Source of the DNA: an uncultured Coriobacteriia bacterium
Lineage (GTDB): Bacteria > Actinomycetota > Coriobacteriia > Anaerosomatales > PALSA-660
Assembly: GCA_903831865.1 (NCBI GenBank)
Contig: CAIKZH010000001.1
Location: 1 to 41,578, forward strand
Length of the DNA stretch: 41,578 bases
Direction: 5' to 3'
Shown: positions 1 through 9,642 of the stretch, piece after piece
How the letters are laid out: each line of letters opens with the position of its first letter
Numbering within the stretch: position 1 is the first letter of the stretch
Translations under genes and position numbers: made by a program
Notes under the pieces: model-generated
What the model was told of the DNA's origin: nothing
The model's database searches: none
The model's input: only the letters and a program-made list of their open reading frames with translations

Positions 1-1
1 C

Positions 2-115
2 GTCACCCTCGACGATGTCCAGCGCGTGGCGCGGGATACGCTCGGTGGTCCGCGCACGCTCGCCCTGGTCGGTCCCCACCCGGAGAGCGATATCGACAGG
101 CTCCTGCCGCGCTGA
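2..115 (+). CDS. C-terminal end of M16 (insulinase-like) zinc peptidase, partial
   Basis: Frame 2 reads VTLDDVQRVARDTLGGPRTLALVGPHPESDIDRLLPR*; resembles M16 family C-termini; upstream of dapB as in other actinobacteria. Confidence 0.5.
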   Translation, partial: VTLDDVQRVARDTLGGPRTLALVGPHPESDIDRLLPR

Positions 116-144
116 AGCGGCTGATGATGGAGGTGCGCAGCAAC

Positions 145-927
145 ATGATCGAGGTCATCGTCACCGGGGCCGCAGGCCGTATGGGCGGCGAGGTCGTCAA
201 GGCCGTGACAGCGGCCGACGGGATGCGGGTGGCAGCAGCCGTCGATGCGAGCGGCGCGACGGGCACTGTGGATGACGGGCAGGGCGGCTCTGTGCCGCTC
301 ACGCATGACCTCGCCTCGGCGCTGTCCGGGGGCGGGCAGCGGGTGCTCGTCGACTTCACCGTGCCCGGCGCGGTCGAGGCGAACGTGACCGCCGCGTTGG
401 CTGCGGGCGTGCACTGCGTCGTCGGCACCACCGGGGTAACGGATGCGCGCTGGCGCGAGGTGGCGGCCGCATCCAGAGACGTCTGCCTGTTCGTCGCGCC
501 GAACTTCGCGATCGGCGCCGTGCTGATGATGCGTTTCGCGCAGCGCGCGGCCAAGTACATGCCGAGCGCCGAGGTCATAGAGCTGCACCACGACAGGAAG
601 CTCGACGCGCCCTCCGGCACCGCCATGCGCACGGCAGCACTCATCGCCGCGGCGCGCGGCGAAACGCCCGCCTCTCCGGGGCGCGAGACCGAGGTCGCCC
701 CAGGCGCGCGTGGCGCGGAGGTCGACGGAGTCCACGTGCATTCGGTGCGCCTGCCTGGTCTCGTCGCCCACCAGGAGGTCATCTTCGGCGGGCTGGGGCA
801 GACGCTCACGATCCGTCACGACTCCATCGACCGGACATCCTTCATGCCGGGAGTGGTGCTGGCGGTGCGCGAGGTCGTGTCTCGGAGCGGACTCGTGATC
901 GGGCTCGAGGAGCTGATGGGTCTGTGA
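145..927 (+). CDS. dapB: 4-hydroxy-tetrahydrodipicolinate reductase
   Basis: MIEVIVTGAAGRMGGEVVKAV..., ELHHDRKLDAPSGTA motif; ATG at 145 preferred over ORF start 124. Confidence 0.95.
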   Translation: MIEVIVTGAAGRMGGEVVKAVTAADGMRVAAAVDASGATGTVDDGQGGSVPLTHDLASALSGGGQRVLVDFTVPGAVEANVTAALAAGVHCVVGTTGVTDARWREVAAASRDVCLFVAPNFAIGAVLMMRFAQRAAKYMPSAEVIELHHDRKLDAPSGTAMRTAALIAAARGETPASPGRETEVAPGARGAEVDGVHVHSVRLPGLVAHQEVIFGGLGQTLTIRHDSIDRTSFMPGVVLAVREVVSRSGLVIGLEELMGL

Positions 928-2174
928 CCGACCCGTCTGAGCCCCGACCGGTCGTCGTCATGAAATTCGGCGGTACGTCGGTCGCCGGGGCCGAGGGCCG
1001 CGCCGCGCTCAGCGCGAGGGTGCGAGAGGCTCTTGTGGACGGTCGGGACCCTGTCGTTGTCGTGAGCGCGATGGGACGTCGCGGGGCCCCGTATGCGACT
1101 GACACGCTCCTCGGTCTCCTGGAAGGGTTCGAGACGGTCCCCAGGGAGGCCGACCTGCTCGCGTCGACCGGCGAGATCGTCTCCTGCGTGGTGGTCGCGC
1201 ATCGGCTGCGTGCCGACGGCGTCGCTGCGATGGCGATGACAGGGGGAGAGGCCGGCGTCGTCACGGACGGCGTCTTCGGCGCGGCGGCAGTCGTCGGTGT
1301 CGATCCCACACCCCTTAGGGCGGCGCTGCGCGCGGGAGTCGTACCGGTCGTCGCCGGCTTCCAGGGGATCGGTCCCGACGGCGAGGTCACGACCCTTGGC
1401 CGCGGCGGCTCCGACACGAGCGCCTGCGCCATCGGCGTCGCGCTTCGCGCCCAGGCGGTCGAGATCCACACCGACGTCGACGGTGTGATGACGGCGGATC
1501 CCCGAGAGTGCGAGGACGTGCGGGTCCTTGACGCCGTTGTCTACGAGGAGCTCTTCCAGATGGCGAGGAGCGGCGCCAAGGTCGTCCACGCGCCCGCCGT
1601 CGAGCTCGCGATGGAGGCCGGCGTGCCGGTCTGGGTCCGCAACACCTACACGCCCGCGAAGGGCACGATGATCGCCACCGCCGAGAGGCTGGACCCCGCG
1701 GGCCGAAGGGGCGTGGCGACGGCGGTGACGAACGTCGACGACATGGTGCGCGTCCGCCTCGCGACCGCCCCTGGGGGCGGCGAGGGCGCGCGCACTGCGG
1801 GGCTCACACGCGTCTTTCGCGCGATGGCGGACGCCGGGGTGTCGCTCGACATGTTCACGCCGTGCGGCGACTCGTTACTCTTCTCGTTCGAGGCATCGAG
1901 GTCGCCTGCTGTCGAGAAGGCGCTCGCGCGAGTGCACCTTCCGTATGAGATCGAGACCGCCCTTTCGATGGTGACCCTCGTGGGCGCGGGCATGCACGGG
2001 GTCCCGGGAGTGATGGCCCGTGTGGCCGAATCCCTGTCCTCGGCCGGCGTGGTCGTGCTGCAGATAGCGGACTCGTACTACACGATATCGGTGCTGGTGC
2101 CCGAGGCATGCAGCCGCGCGGCGGTCGCGGCGCTCCACTCGGAGTTCGGGCTCGGGTCCGGTGCCGGCGCATGA
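924..2174 (+). CDS. lysC: Aspartate kinase with C-terminal ACT domains
   Basis: VVMKFGGTSVAG, TLGRGGSDTSA, HTDVDGVMTADPR; GTG start overlapping dapB stop (GTGA). Confidence 0.93.
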   Translation: MTDPSEPRPVVVMKFGGTSVAGAEGRAALSARVREALVDGRDPVVVVSAMGRRGAPYATDTLLGLLEGFETVPREADLLASTGEIVSCVVVAHRLRADGVAAMAMTGGEAGVVTDGVFGAAAVVGVDPTPLRAALRAGVVPVVAGFQGIGPDGEVTTLGRGGSDTSACAIGVALRAQAVEIHTDVDGVMTADPRECEDVRVLDAVVYEELFQMARSGAKVVHAPAVELAMEAGVPVWVRNTYTPAKGTMIATAERLDPAGRRGVATAVTNVDDMVRVRLATAPGGGEGARTAGLTRVFRAMADAGVSLDMFTPCGDSLLFSFEASRSPAVEKALARVHLPYEIETALSMVTLVGAGMHGVPGVMARVAESLSSAGVVVLQIADSYYTISVLVPEACSRAAVAALHSEFGLGSGAGA

Positions 2175-2304
2175 CGGGTCGTGAACGCGGCGGAGCCGGG
2201 GGCGGCGCCGGGAGCGCGGCTGTGGGACAATCGAGCACGTTCGAACGGCGCTGCTCGCCGCTCTGCTCAGGATCGGCAAGGCGAGCGCGATGAAGGAGCA
2301 TGAC

Positions 2305-3195
2305 ATGGCACAACCGCGTTTCGGACGCCTCATCACGGCGATGGTCACGCCGTTCGACCGCGACCTGCAGCTCGACCTTGACCGCGCGGCCCAGCTGGCC
2401 GACCGGCTGCTGGACCAGGGGAGCCAGGCGCTCGTGGTGTGCGGCACGACCGGCGAGTCACCCACGGTCTTCTACGATCAGAAGCTCGAGCTCTTCCGCG
2501 CCGTCATCGACTCGGTGTCCGGCCGCGCCCCGGTGATCGCCAACGCCGGCGACAACAGCACGGCGGACTCCGTCGAGTTCGCCCGCAAGGTCGAGTCACT
2601 CGGCGTGGACGCGATAATGGCGGTGGTCCCGTACTACAACAAGCCGCCGCAGGAGGGGCTGTACCGCCACTTCCGCGCCGTCGCCGAGGCGGTCGACGTG
2701 CCGGTCGTGCTGTACAACATCCCCGGTCGCTGCGTGATCAACATGACAGCCGAGACGACCCTGCGCCTCGCTCGCGACGTGCCGAACATCGTGGCGGTCA
2801 AGGAGGCCTCCGGCAACCTCGGTCAGATCGCCGAGATCGTCTCCGGGGCGCCGGACGGCTTCGAGGTCCTCTCCGGCGACGACGAGATGACGTTGCCGAT
2901 GATGGGCGTCGGTTGCACGGGCGTGATCTCCGTAGCGAGCCACGTGGCGGGGCCCCGCGTGCGTGAGATGGTCGACGCCGCGCGATCCGGTGACCATACG
3001 AAGGCGTTGTCGCTGCACCTTCAGCTGCTGCCGCTGTTCAAGGCCCTCTTCATCACCTCGAACCCGATCATGGTCAAGGACGCGCTGGCCCAGTGCGGGT
3101 TCACCGTGGGGGAGTGCCGCCTGCCGCTCGTCCCGCCCACCGCAGAGCAGTCTGCGGAGCTTGGCCGCGTGCTCGCCCATCTCCACCTGATCTGA
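2305..3195 (+). CDS. dapA: 4-hydroxy-tetrahydrodipicolinate synthase
   Basis: GTTGESPTV, YYNKPPQEGLYRHF, YNIPGR, VAVKEASGN motifs. Confidence 0.96.
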   Translation: MAQPRFGRLITAMVTPFDRDLQLDLDRAAQLADRLLDQGSQALVVCGTTGESPTVFYDQKLELFRAVIDSVSGRAPVIANAGDNSTADSVEFARKVESLGVDAIMAVVPYYNKPPQEGLYRHFRAVAEAVDVPVVLYNIPGRCVINMTAETTLRLARDVPNIVAVKEASGNLGQIAEIVSGAPDGFEVLSGDDEMTLPMMGVGCTGVISVASHVAGPRVREMVDAARSGDHTKALSLHLQLLPLFKALFITSNPIMVKDALAQCGFTVGECRLPLVPPTAEQSAELGRVLAHLHLI

Positions 3196-3250
3196 CATCC
3201 CACCGGACGTCCCACCGCCGCGGATCGGAGGCGGGCGTCCTCACACGTGC

Positions 3251-3270
3251 CGGCATGTCGTGACATGCCG
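3251..3270. promoter_or_regulatory. 20-bp inverted repeat CGGCATGTC-GT-GACATGCCG immediately 5' of rnj
   Basis: Perfect 9-bp arms, 2-bp centre; 15 nt upstream of the preferred rnj ATG (3286). Confidence 0.6.
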
Positions 3271-3285
3271 CGGAAGAGACGGAAC

Positions 3286-4956
3286 ATGAGCCATCGCAAA
3301 CATGTGCTGCGCGTCATCCCGCTCGGCGGGCTCGACGAGATCGGCAAGAACATGACCGTGCTCGAGTACGGCGACGATATGGTCGTCGTCGACGCGGGCC
3401 TCATGTTCCCCGATGTCGAACTCCCGGGCATCGACCTCGTGCTGCCCGACTACTCCTACATCCTCAAGCGGCGCAACAAGCTGCGGGGGATCGTGATCAC
3501 CCACGGACACGAGGACCACACGGGCGCCTTGCCGTACCTGCTTCGCGACCTCGGAGAGGCGGTCCCGGTCCTCGGTACCCGCCTCACGTGCGGGTTGATC
3601 GAGGGCAAGCTGGCGGAGCACAACATCAAGAAGCCCAAACTGAGAGTGGTGAAGCCCGGGATGCACGTGACCCTGGGCATCTTCGGCTTCGACTTCATCG
3701 CGACGAACCACTCGATCCCGGACTCGGTGGCGCTGCTCATCCGAACGCCCGTCGGCAATGTGCTCCACACCGGCGACTTCAAGTTCGACCAGACGCCCAT
3801 CGACGGGCGCACGACGGACTACGCCTCGCTCACGAAGGCGGGGAGAGATGGTGTGGCCCTTCTCCTGTCGGACTCCACCGGCGCGGAGAACCCCGGATAC
3901 ACGCGTTCCGAACGCGAGGTGGGCGCCGCCCTGCACCGCATCATCGAGGACGCGCCGCAGCGGGTCATCGTGGCCTCCTTCTCAAGCCACATCCACCGAG
4001 TGCAGCAGGTATGCGACGCGGCGGTCGACAACGGCCGCAAGGTCATTGTGACCGGCCGCAGCATGATCAAGAACACGGGCATCGCTCGCGAGCTCGGCTT
4101 CCTGCACATCGACGACGGGAACATTCTCGACGCCTATGACGGCAACGACATCCCCGCCGAGAAGGTCGTCATCCTGTGCACAGGCAGTCAGGGCGAGCCG
4201 CTCTCGGCGCTGGCCAGGATGGCGAACGGCGATCATCGCACTGTCTCGATCCAGGCGGGGGACACCGTGGTCATCTCGGCGTCGCCGGTGCCGGGCAACG
4301 AGAAGGCAGTCTCCCGCGTCATCAACCGTCTGTGCAAGGCGGGCGCCCAAGTCTTCGACCGAGCTGTCGCACCCGTCCACGTCTCGGGGCACGCCGCCGC
4401 CGAGGAGCTCAAGCTCATGCTGACCATGTGCCAGCCGCGCCACTTCATCCCTGTCCACGGCGAGACTCGGCACCTGGTGGCCCACTCGCGACTGGCGCAG
4501 TCTGTCGGCATGCGGGCCGAGGACGTCTACATCCTGGACAACGGTGACTGCCTGGAGATCGACGAGAATGGCGCGAAGGTCGCCGAGCACGTCAACGAGG
4601 CGGGCGTCGTCTACGTCGACGGCCTGCACGTGGGGGACGTCGAGGACGTGGTGCTGCGCGACCGCGTGCAACTCTCCTCAGACGGTATCGCGACGGTCGT
4701 CGTGGCCATAGACCAGCGCACGCGACGCATCATCGGTGAGCCGGAGCTCGTCCTGCGTGGGATCCCGTTGGACAGGGCCGACGAAGTCATGCGCGAGGCT
4801 CAGGCGAGGGTCGCCAAGGCGCTCGCACGTATGGAGAAGGAGGGCGCGCGGGACCGGGGTCTCATCCAGCGCGCCGTCCGCGACGCGCTGTCGCAATACG
4901 TGTGGGAGTCCCTGCGTCGACGTCCGATGATCATCCCCGTCGTGATGGAGGTCTGA
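3286..4956 (+). CDS. rnj: Ribonuclease J (metallo-beta-lactamase/beta-CASP)
   Basis: ITHGHEDHTGALPYLL, HTGDFKFDQTP, SDSTGAENPG, PVHGETRHL; downstream of dapA. Confidence 0.95.
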   Translation: MSHRKHVLRVIPLGGLDEIGKNMTVLEYGDDMVVVDAGLMFPDVELPGIDLVLPDYSYILKRRNKLRGIVITHGHEDHTGALPYLLRDLGEAVPVLGTRLTCGLIEGKLAEHNIKKPKLRVVKPGMHVTLGIFGFDFIATNHSIPDSVALLIRTPVGNVLHTGDFKFDQTPIDGRTTDYASLTKAGRDGVALLLSDSTGAENPGYTRSEREVGAALHRIIEDAPQRVIVASFSSHIHRVQQVCDAAVDNGRKVIVTGRSMIKNTGIARELGFLHIDDGNILDAYDGNDIPAEKVVILCTGSQGEPLSALARMANGDHRTVSIQAGDTVVISASPVPGNEKAVSRVINRLCKAGAQVFDRAVAPVHVSGHAAAEELKLMLTMCQPRHFIPVHGETRHLVAHSRLAQSVGMRAEDVYILDNGDCLEIDENGAKVAEHVNEAGVVYVDGLHVGDVEDVVLRDRVQLSSDGIATVVVAIDQRTRRIIGEPELVLRGIPLDRADEVMREAQARVAKALARMEKEGARDRGLIQRAVRDALSQYVWESLRRRPMIIPVVMEV

Positions 4957-4958
4957 GC

Positions 4959-5831
4959 GTGTCGCATGCGTGGGCCGTCTTGCTCGGCCTGGTGCAGGGC
5001 GTCACGGAGTTCCTTCCGATCTCCTCGACCGCGCACCTCCGACTCATACCATGGGTGTTCGGCGTGGACACGTCGCTGCCGCTCGTCGCGTCCGCGCAGT
5101 TCGACATCGCGCTGCACGCCGGGAGCTTCATCGCGATCCTCGCCGCCCTGTGGTCCGACTGGGTGGACCTCTTCTCCACCGCGTTCGGCTCGCGCGCCGT
5201 CACCGTGTCGGAGAAGAGCCCGACGCAGGACCCACTGGTCAGCGACAGGACTCAGGCGCGGCGGTTCATCGGCTTCCTGCTTGTCACCTCCGTTCCCGCC
5301 GGGATCGTGGGGGTCCTGCTCGATCAGCCGCTCGAGAAGTACTCGACTCCTGCCGAGTTCCACGCCGCGCCGCTCCTGGTGGGAGCGTGCCTGGCACTCT
5401 TCGGCGTCTTGCTGTGGGCTGTCGATCGCTATGTGTCGAGGCAGGATCCGATCGGCTCGATGACGTGGTGGAAGGCATTCGGCATCGGCTGCGCGCAGGC
5501 AGTCGCGCTCATCCCCGGGGTGTCCCGCTCCGGGTCCACGATGACGGCCGGCCGCGCCATGGGGTTCTCTCGCGAGACGGCGGCGCGCTACTCGTTCATG
5601 GCTGCACTGCCCATCATCGGCGGCGCCGCCGCGTGGGGCTTGCGCGACGTCCCCATCTCGACCCTGCTCTCCTTGGACTGGGTGCTCGGGTTCACGGCGG
5701 CTGCGCTGTCCTCGTACCTGTTCATGCGCGTCATGCTGGCGTACGTGAGAAAGCACACGTTCGCGGTCTTCATGTGGTACCGCATCGCGGCCGGCCTCTT
5801 CTTCGTCGCGCTCTTCTGGATCCGCGGCTGA
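4959..5831 (+). CDS. uppP: Undecaprenyl-diphosphatase (BacA/UppP)
   Basis: GLVQGVTEFLPISSTAHL, ALIPGVSRSGSTMTAGRAMGFSRETAARYSF; GTG start at 4959. Confidence 0.95.
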   Translation: MSHAWAVLLGLVQGVTEFLPISSTAHLRLIPWVFGVDTSLPLVASAQFDIALHAGSFIAILAALWSDWVDLFSTAFGSRAVTVSEKSPTQDPLVSDRTQARRFIGFLLVTSVPAGIVGVLLDQPLEKYSTPAEFHAAPLLVGACLALFGVLLWAVDRYVSRQDPIGSMTWWKAFGIGCAQAVALIPGVSRSGSTMTAGRAMGFSRETAARYSFMAALPIIGGAAAWGLRDVPISTLLSLDWVLGFTAAALSSYLFMRVMLAYVRKHTFAVFMWYRIAAGLFFVALFWIRG

Positions 5832-5870
5832 TCCGACGCCTCGGGCACGCCCGATCGTTCGTGCTGCCGC

Positions 5871-5919
5871 TATACTTGGCCGGTCGGGAGGGCGACGCGG
5901 GCGCCGCGTGGCCCGACCG
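5871..5919 (+). promoter_or_regulatory. ftsK promoter -10 (TATACT, 5871-5876) followed by 5'-UTR hairpin
   Basis: CGGTCGGG (5881-5888) pairs with CCCGACCG (5912-5919); inner stem ACGCGG/CCGCGT (5895-5900/5904-5909). Confidence 0.55.
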
Positions 5920-5948
5920 CGCGAGCGGACCGTCGATGAAGCCCTCCG

Positions 5949-8213
5949 GTGAAGGAACAGGTAGTGGCGACAAAGGGCACTTCGCGTGGCAGACCTCGTG
6001 ATCCGGGCGTCCGGGGCCGTTCGTCCACGGCGCGCAAGCCCTCCAAGAAGGCCGGCGACACGTCGCTGGCCCGCGACGTGTGGGGGATCGCCCTTGTCGT
6101 TATCGCGATAGCCTTGGCGATCTCGGTGCTGGCTCCCGGCAGCGCCCCCGTGCCCAGGTGGGTCGCGTCCATCCTTGGGATGGTCATGGGGCTCGGGCGA
6201 TTCGTGGTCCCCTTCGCTCTGTTCTTCTGGGCGCTCTCGATCGTGTTCAGGCGTGACGCGAGCGACCTGGTGGTCGCGTCCGGTTTCGCACTCGCGTTCC
6301 TCTCGCTGATCACGATGCTGTCCGCTTCGGTCCCGCTGGCGAGCGCCACCTTCTTCGGGTCAGCTGCTGCCGTCGCGCATGGCGGCTATGTGGGGGCCGG
6401 AGTCGCGTGGCTGTTGCTCCGCCTTCTGGGGACTGCCATCTCCTACGTGGTCCTGTCCGGCGGGCTGCTCATAGGGATCGTGATGGCCACGGGGACCTCG
6501 CTCGCAGACGTGTGGGACCGGGCGCACGAGGCGTTCGTGCGCCCGAGACCGGCATCGCGCCCACCGGAGCGGGCGGCCCGGCCGGACCCGGGCCCGACCG
6601 CCAAGACCCTGCCTTTGGGCGACCTCGACACCGAGGAGCCCGCGGCAGCGGGTCTCCTCACCCGGACGCTCCGCGCCGCCGACCATCAGGCGGAGAGGGT
6701 CACCGTGCCCGTCATGCGCGCTTCGGTCCCTCACCGCAACGAGGACTTCGAGCTCCCGTCCCTTTCGGTGCTTCGAGTGAGCCCCACCAGCGCCGCGGCC
6801 AGCCGCGCCACCGACAAGGAACTGCAGGCAGTCGCGCAGGTCATCGAATCGACTCTGTCCACCTTCGACATCGCATCAAGGGTGGAGGACTGGATCGCCG
6901 GTCCGACGGTCACGCTCTTCGAGGTCAAGATCGCGCGCGGGGTGAAGGTCAACAGGGTCACCGCGCTATCCGACGATCTCGCGCTCGCCCTCGCGACCCC
7001 GACCGTGCGCGTCCTCGCGCCCATCCCAGGCAAGTCACTCATCGGGATCGAGGTGCCCAACGAGCATCGCACCACGGTCACCCTCGGCGACGTGCTCGCG
7101 GGCAGCACGACGGAGGAGACGAGTCCTCTGATGCTGGCGATCGGCAAGGACGTCGGCGGTGAGAGCGTCGTGCTGGATCTTGCACGCATGCCCCACCTGC
7201 TGATCGCCGGTTCGACGGGCACAGGGAAGTCCGTGTGCATCAACGCGCTGCTGGTCTCGCTCCTGATGCGTGCGACACCCGACGATGTCCGCCTGATCCT
7301 CATCGATCCGAAGCGCATCGAACTGTCCTTGTACAACGGCGTGCCGCACCTCTACGTCCCGGTGGTCACGGAGGCGAAGGAGGCGGCGAGTGCGCTGGCG
7401 TGGGCGGTCTCGGAGATGGACTCCCGCCTGCGAAGACTGCAGAAGGCATCCGCGCGCAACATCGCCATGTACAACTCGATGGCCCACGACGGGACGCTGC
7501 CCGAGGGCATGGAGGCGATGCCTTACCTGGTGATCGTGATCGATGAGCTCGCGGACCTCATGATGGTCGCGGCCCGCGAGGTCGAGGACTCGATCTGCCG
7601 GCTCGCTCAGCTGGCGCGCGCTGCGGGCATCCACCTGGTCGTAGCCACCCAACGGCCGTCCACCGACATCATCACCGGACTGATCAAGACCAACATCACC
7701 ACCCGTATCGCCTTCGCGGTCTCGTCCAGCATCGATTCTCGCGTGATCCTTGATACGCCGGGCGCCGAGCGTCTGGTCGGTCTGGGCGACATGCTGCTGT
7801 CCACACCGGCCTTGGCGAAGCCGAAGCGTGTGCAGGGCGCCTACGTCGCCGAGGACGAGATCTCCGCCCTCGTCGAACACGTGAAGAAGCAGGCCGAGCC
7901 TGAATACCACGAGGAGATCCTGCACGTCCGCATCGCCACGACCGGTGGTGGCGTCGACGACGGGGGCGACGACGACCCTCTGCTGTGGGAAGCCGCCGAC
8001 ATCGCCGTGACCTCCGGCGTGGGCTCCACCTCGCTCCTGCAGCGGCGTCTGAAGGTGGGCTACGCCAGGGCTGGCCGCATCATGGACATGCTCGAGCAGA
8101 AGGGCGTCGTAGGACCTCCCGACGGCAGCAAGCCTCGTGAGGTCCTCGCGGATGTCGAGGAGCTCGAGTCGATGAAAGCGTTCGAGCGCAGCGACGCGCG
8201 CGAAGACGGCTGA
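5949..8213 (+). CDS. ftsK: DNA translocase FtsK/SpoIIIE
   Basis: N-terminal hydrophobic segments, HLLIAGSTGTGKSVCINALLVSLL Walker A, C-terminal winged-helix gamma domain (GVGSTSLLQRRLKVGYARAGRIMDMLE). Start may be GTG 5949 or GTG 5964. Confidence 0.95.
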   Translation: MKEQVVATKGTSRGRPRDPGVRGRSSTARKPSKKAGDTSLARDVWGIALVVIAIALAISVLAPGSAPVPRWVASILGMVMGLGRFVVPFALFFWALSIVFRRDASDLVVASGFALAFLSLITMLSASVPLASATFFGSAAAVAHGGYVGAGVAWLLLRLLGTAISYVVLSGGLLIGIVMATGTSLADVWDRAHEAFVRPRPASRPPERAARPDPGPTAKTLPLGDLDTEEPAAAGLLTRTLRAADHQAERVTVPVMRASVPHRNEDFELPSLSVLRVSPTSAAASRATDKELQAVAQVIESTLSTFDIASRVEDWIAGPTVTLFEVKIARGVKVNRVTALSDDLALALATPTVRVLAPIPGKSLIGIEVPNEHRTTVTLGDVLAGSTTEETSPLMLAIGKDVGGESVVLDLARMPHLLIAGSTGTGKSVCINALLVSLLMRATPDDVRLILIDPKRIELSLYNGVPHLYVPVVTEAKEAASALAWAVSEMDSRLRRLQKASARNIAMYNSMAHDGTLPEGMEAMPYLVIVIDELADLMMVAAREVEDSICRLAQLARAAGIHLVVATQRPSTDIITGLIKTNITTRIAFAVSSSIDSRVILDTPGAERLVGLGDMLLSTPALAKPKRVQGAYVAEDEISALVEHVKKQAEPEYHEEILHVRIATTGGGVDDGGDDDPLLWEAADIAVTSGVGSTSLLQRRLKVGYARAGRIMDMLEQKGVVGPPDGSKPREVLADVEELESMKAFERSDAREDG

Positions 8214-8315
8214 GGAGACGCCCCCTCCGCCGAACGGGTCATGAAGTCCAGCCTGAGACGCCCTGCGCTACAATCACACGCGGATACGCACACGGACTGC
8301 GACGGACAGGCGCGC

Positions 8316-9083
8316 ATGGCCACAGTGGGAGAGACGCTCGCCGCCGAGCGGCGTCGCCAGGGCAAGTCGCTCGCCGATGTGTCCGAGAACACGAAGATCC
8401 GCTCGCGGCTGCTGGACTGCCTCGAGCAGGGACTCTACGACAAGCTTCCCAGCCCCACCTACGTCAAGGGCTACATCCAGAGCTACGCGCACTACCTGGA
8501 GATCCCGGCCGAGCCACTTGTCGAGCAGTATCGTCAGGAGAGCGCGGGGCACCCGAGCGCCGGCTCTCCCGCGGACCGCTACCTCTCCGCGATCCCCGCG
8601 CAGACGCTGGTGCCGTCGCGGGAGGCCCAGCACGCGATCCCGCGCAACATCTGGATCCTCATGGCCGTCGTTCTGCTGGTCGTGATCCTCGGTCTCTGCG
8701 GCCTCACAAGGCTCTTCAGCGGTCCGTCTCCCACGACGACCACTCCGCCGACCCCGTCGGCGGTGACGACGACCGGGTCGCCGGGCGCGAGCGCGACCGT
8801 CGCGACGCCGTCCGTGCAGACCACATCGACGACCGCGGCGGGTAGCTTCACGCTGCGCATCACCATCCGCCAAGGGATGGCATCATGGGTCAAAGCCACG
8901 ATCGACGGCACTCTCGCCAATGACGGCACTCTTCTCGGCGGGGACAGTCGTGAGTACCAGGTGGGCAGCGACGCCGTGCTCGTGATCGGGCAGCCCGGGG
9001 CGGTCCTGGTGACCCGCGACGGCGGCCCGGTGCACGTGCCGTCGACTCCCAACGCCCCGTTCAGGATCGACGCGACGAAGTGA
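8316..9083 (+). CDS. RodZ-like protein: N-terminal HTH (HTH_25), TM helix, C-terminal DUF4115-like domain
   Basis: MATVGETLAAERRRQGKSLADVSENTKIRSRLLDCLE...; single TM (WILMAVVLLVVILGLCGL); Thr-rich linker; ASWVKATIDGT. Confidence 0.8.
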   Translation: MATVGETLAAERRRQGKSLADVSENTKIRSRLLDCLEQGLYDKLPSPTYVKGYIQSYAHYLEIPAEPLVEQYRQESAGHPSAGSPADRYLSAIPAQTLVPSREAQHAIPRNIWILMAVVLLVVILGLCGLTRLFSGPSPTTTTPPTPSAVTTTGSPGASATVATPSVQTTSTTAAGSFTLRITIRQGMASWVKATIDGTLANDGTLLGGDSREYQVGSDAVLVIGQPGAVLVTRDGGPVHVPSTPNAPFRIDATK

Positions 9084-9135
9084 CCACGCGCGGCCGACTC
9101 AGGCCGCCGCACCACATGACTGGAGGGGATGCACG

Positions 9136-9633
9136 TTGGCGAAGGACGAGAGCTTCGACATCGTGAGCGAGGTCGATATGCAGGAAGTCGATAACGCCGT
9201 GCAGCAGGCCTCGCGGGAGGTGTCGCAGCGGTACGACCTGAAGGACACACGTTCGGAGGTCGACCTCGACAAGCAGGCGGCGACGGTGACGGTCAAGGCG
9301 CCGTCGGACTTCGTGGCCCGCCAGGTGATCGACCTGCTGCACACCAAGCTGGTCCAGCGGAAGGTGGACCTGAAGGCACTCACCTGGGGCAAGATGGAAG
9401 TCGCCGCCGGCTCCACGGTCCGCACCACGGCCTCCATCGTGAACGGCATCGAGGAGACCGTCGCGAAGAGGATCTCGAAAGACATCCGCGACGCGAAGTT
9501 CAAGGTGAAGTCTCAGGTCGAGGGTGAGAAACTCCGCGTGTCCTCGGCGAGCCGTGACGAACTGCAGAAGGTCATCGCGCTTGTCAGGGGCAACGACTAC
9601 GGCATCCCTCTGCAGTTCACGAACCGCCGCTAG
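9136..9633 (+). CDS. yajQ: YajQ family cyclic-di-GMP/nucleotide-binding protein
   Basis: ESFDIVSEVDMQEVDNAVQQASREVSQRYDLK signature; TTG start. Confidence 0.93.
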   Translation: MAKDESFDIVSEVDMQEVDNAVQQASREVSQRYDLKDTRSEVDLDKQAATVTVKAPSDFVARQVIDLLHTKLVQRKVDLKALTWGKMEVAAGSTVRTTASIVNGIEETVAKRISKDIRDAKFKVKSQVEGEKLRVSSASRDELQKVIALVRGNDYGIPLQFTNRR

Positions 9634-9642
9634 CCGCCGAAG

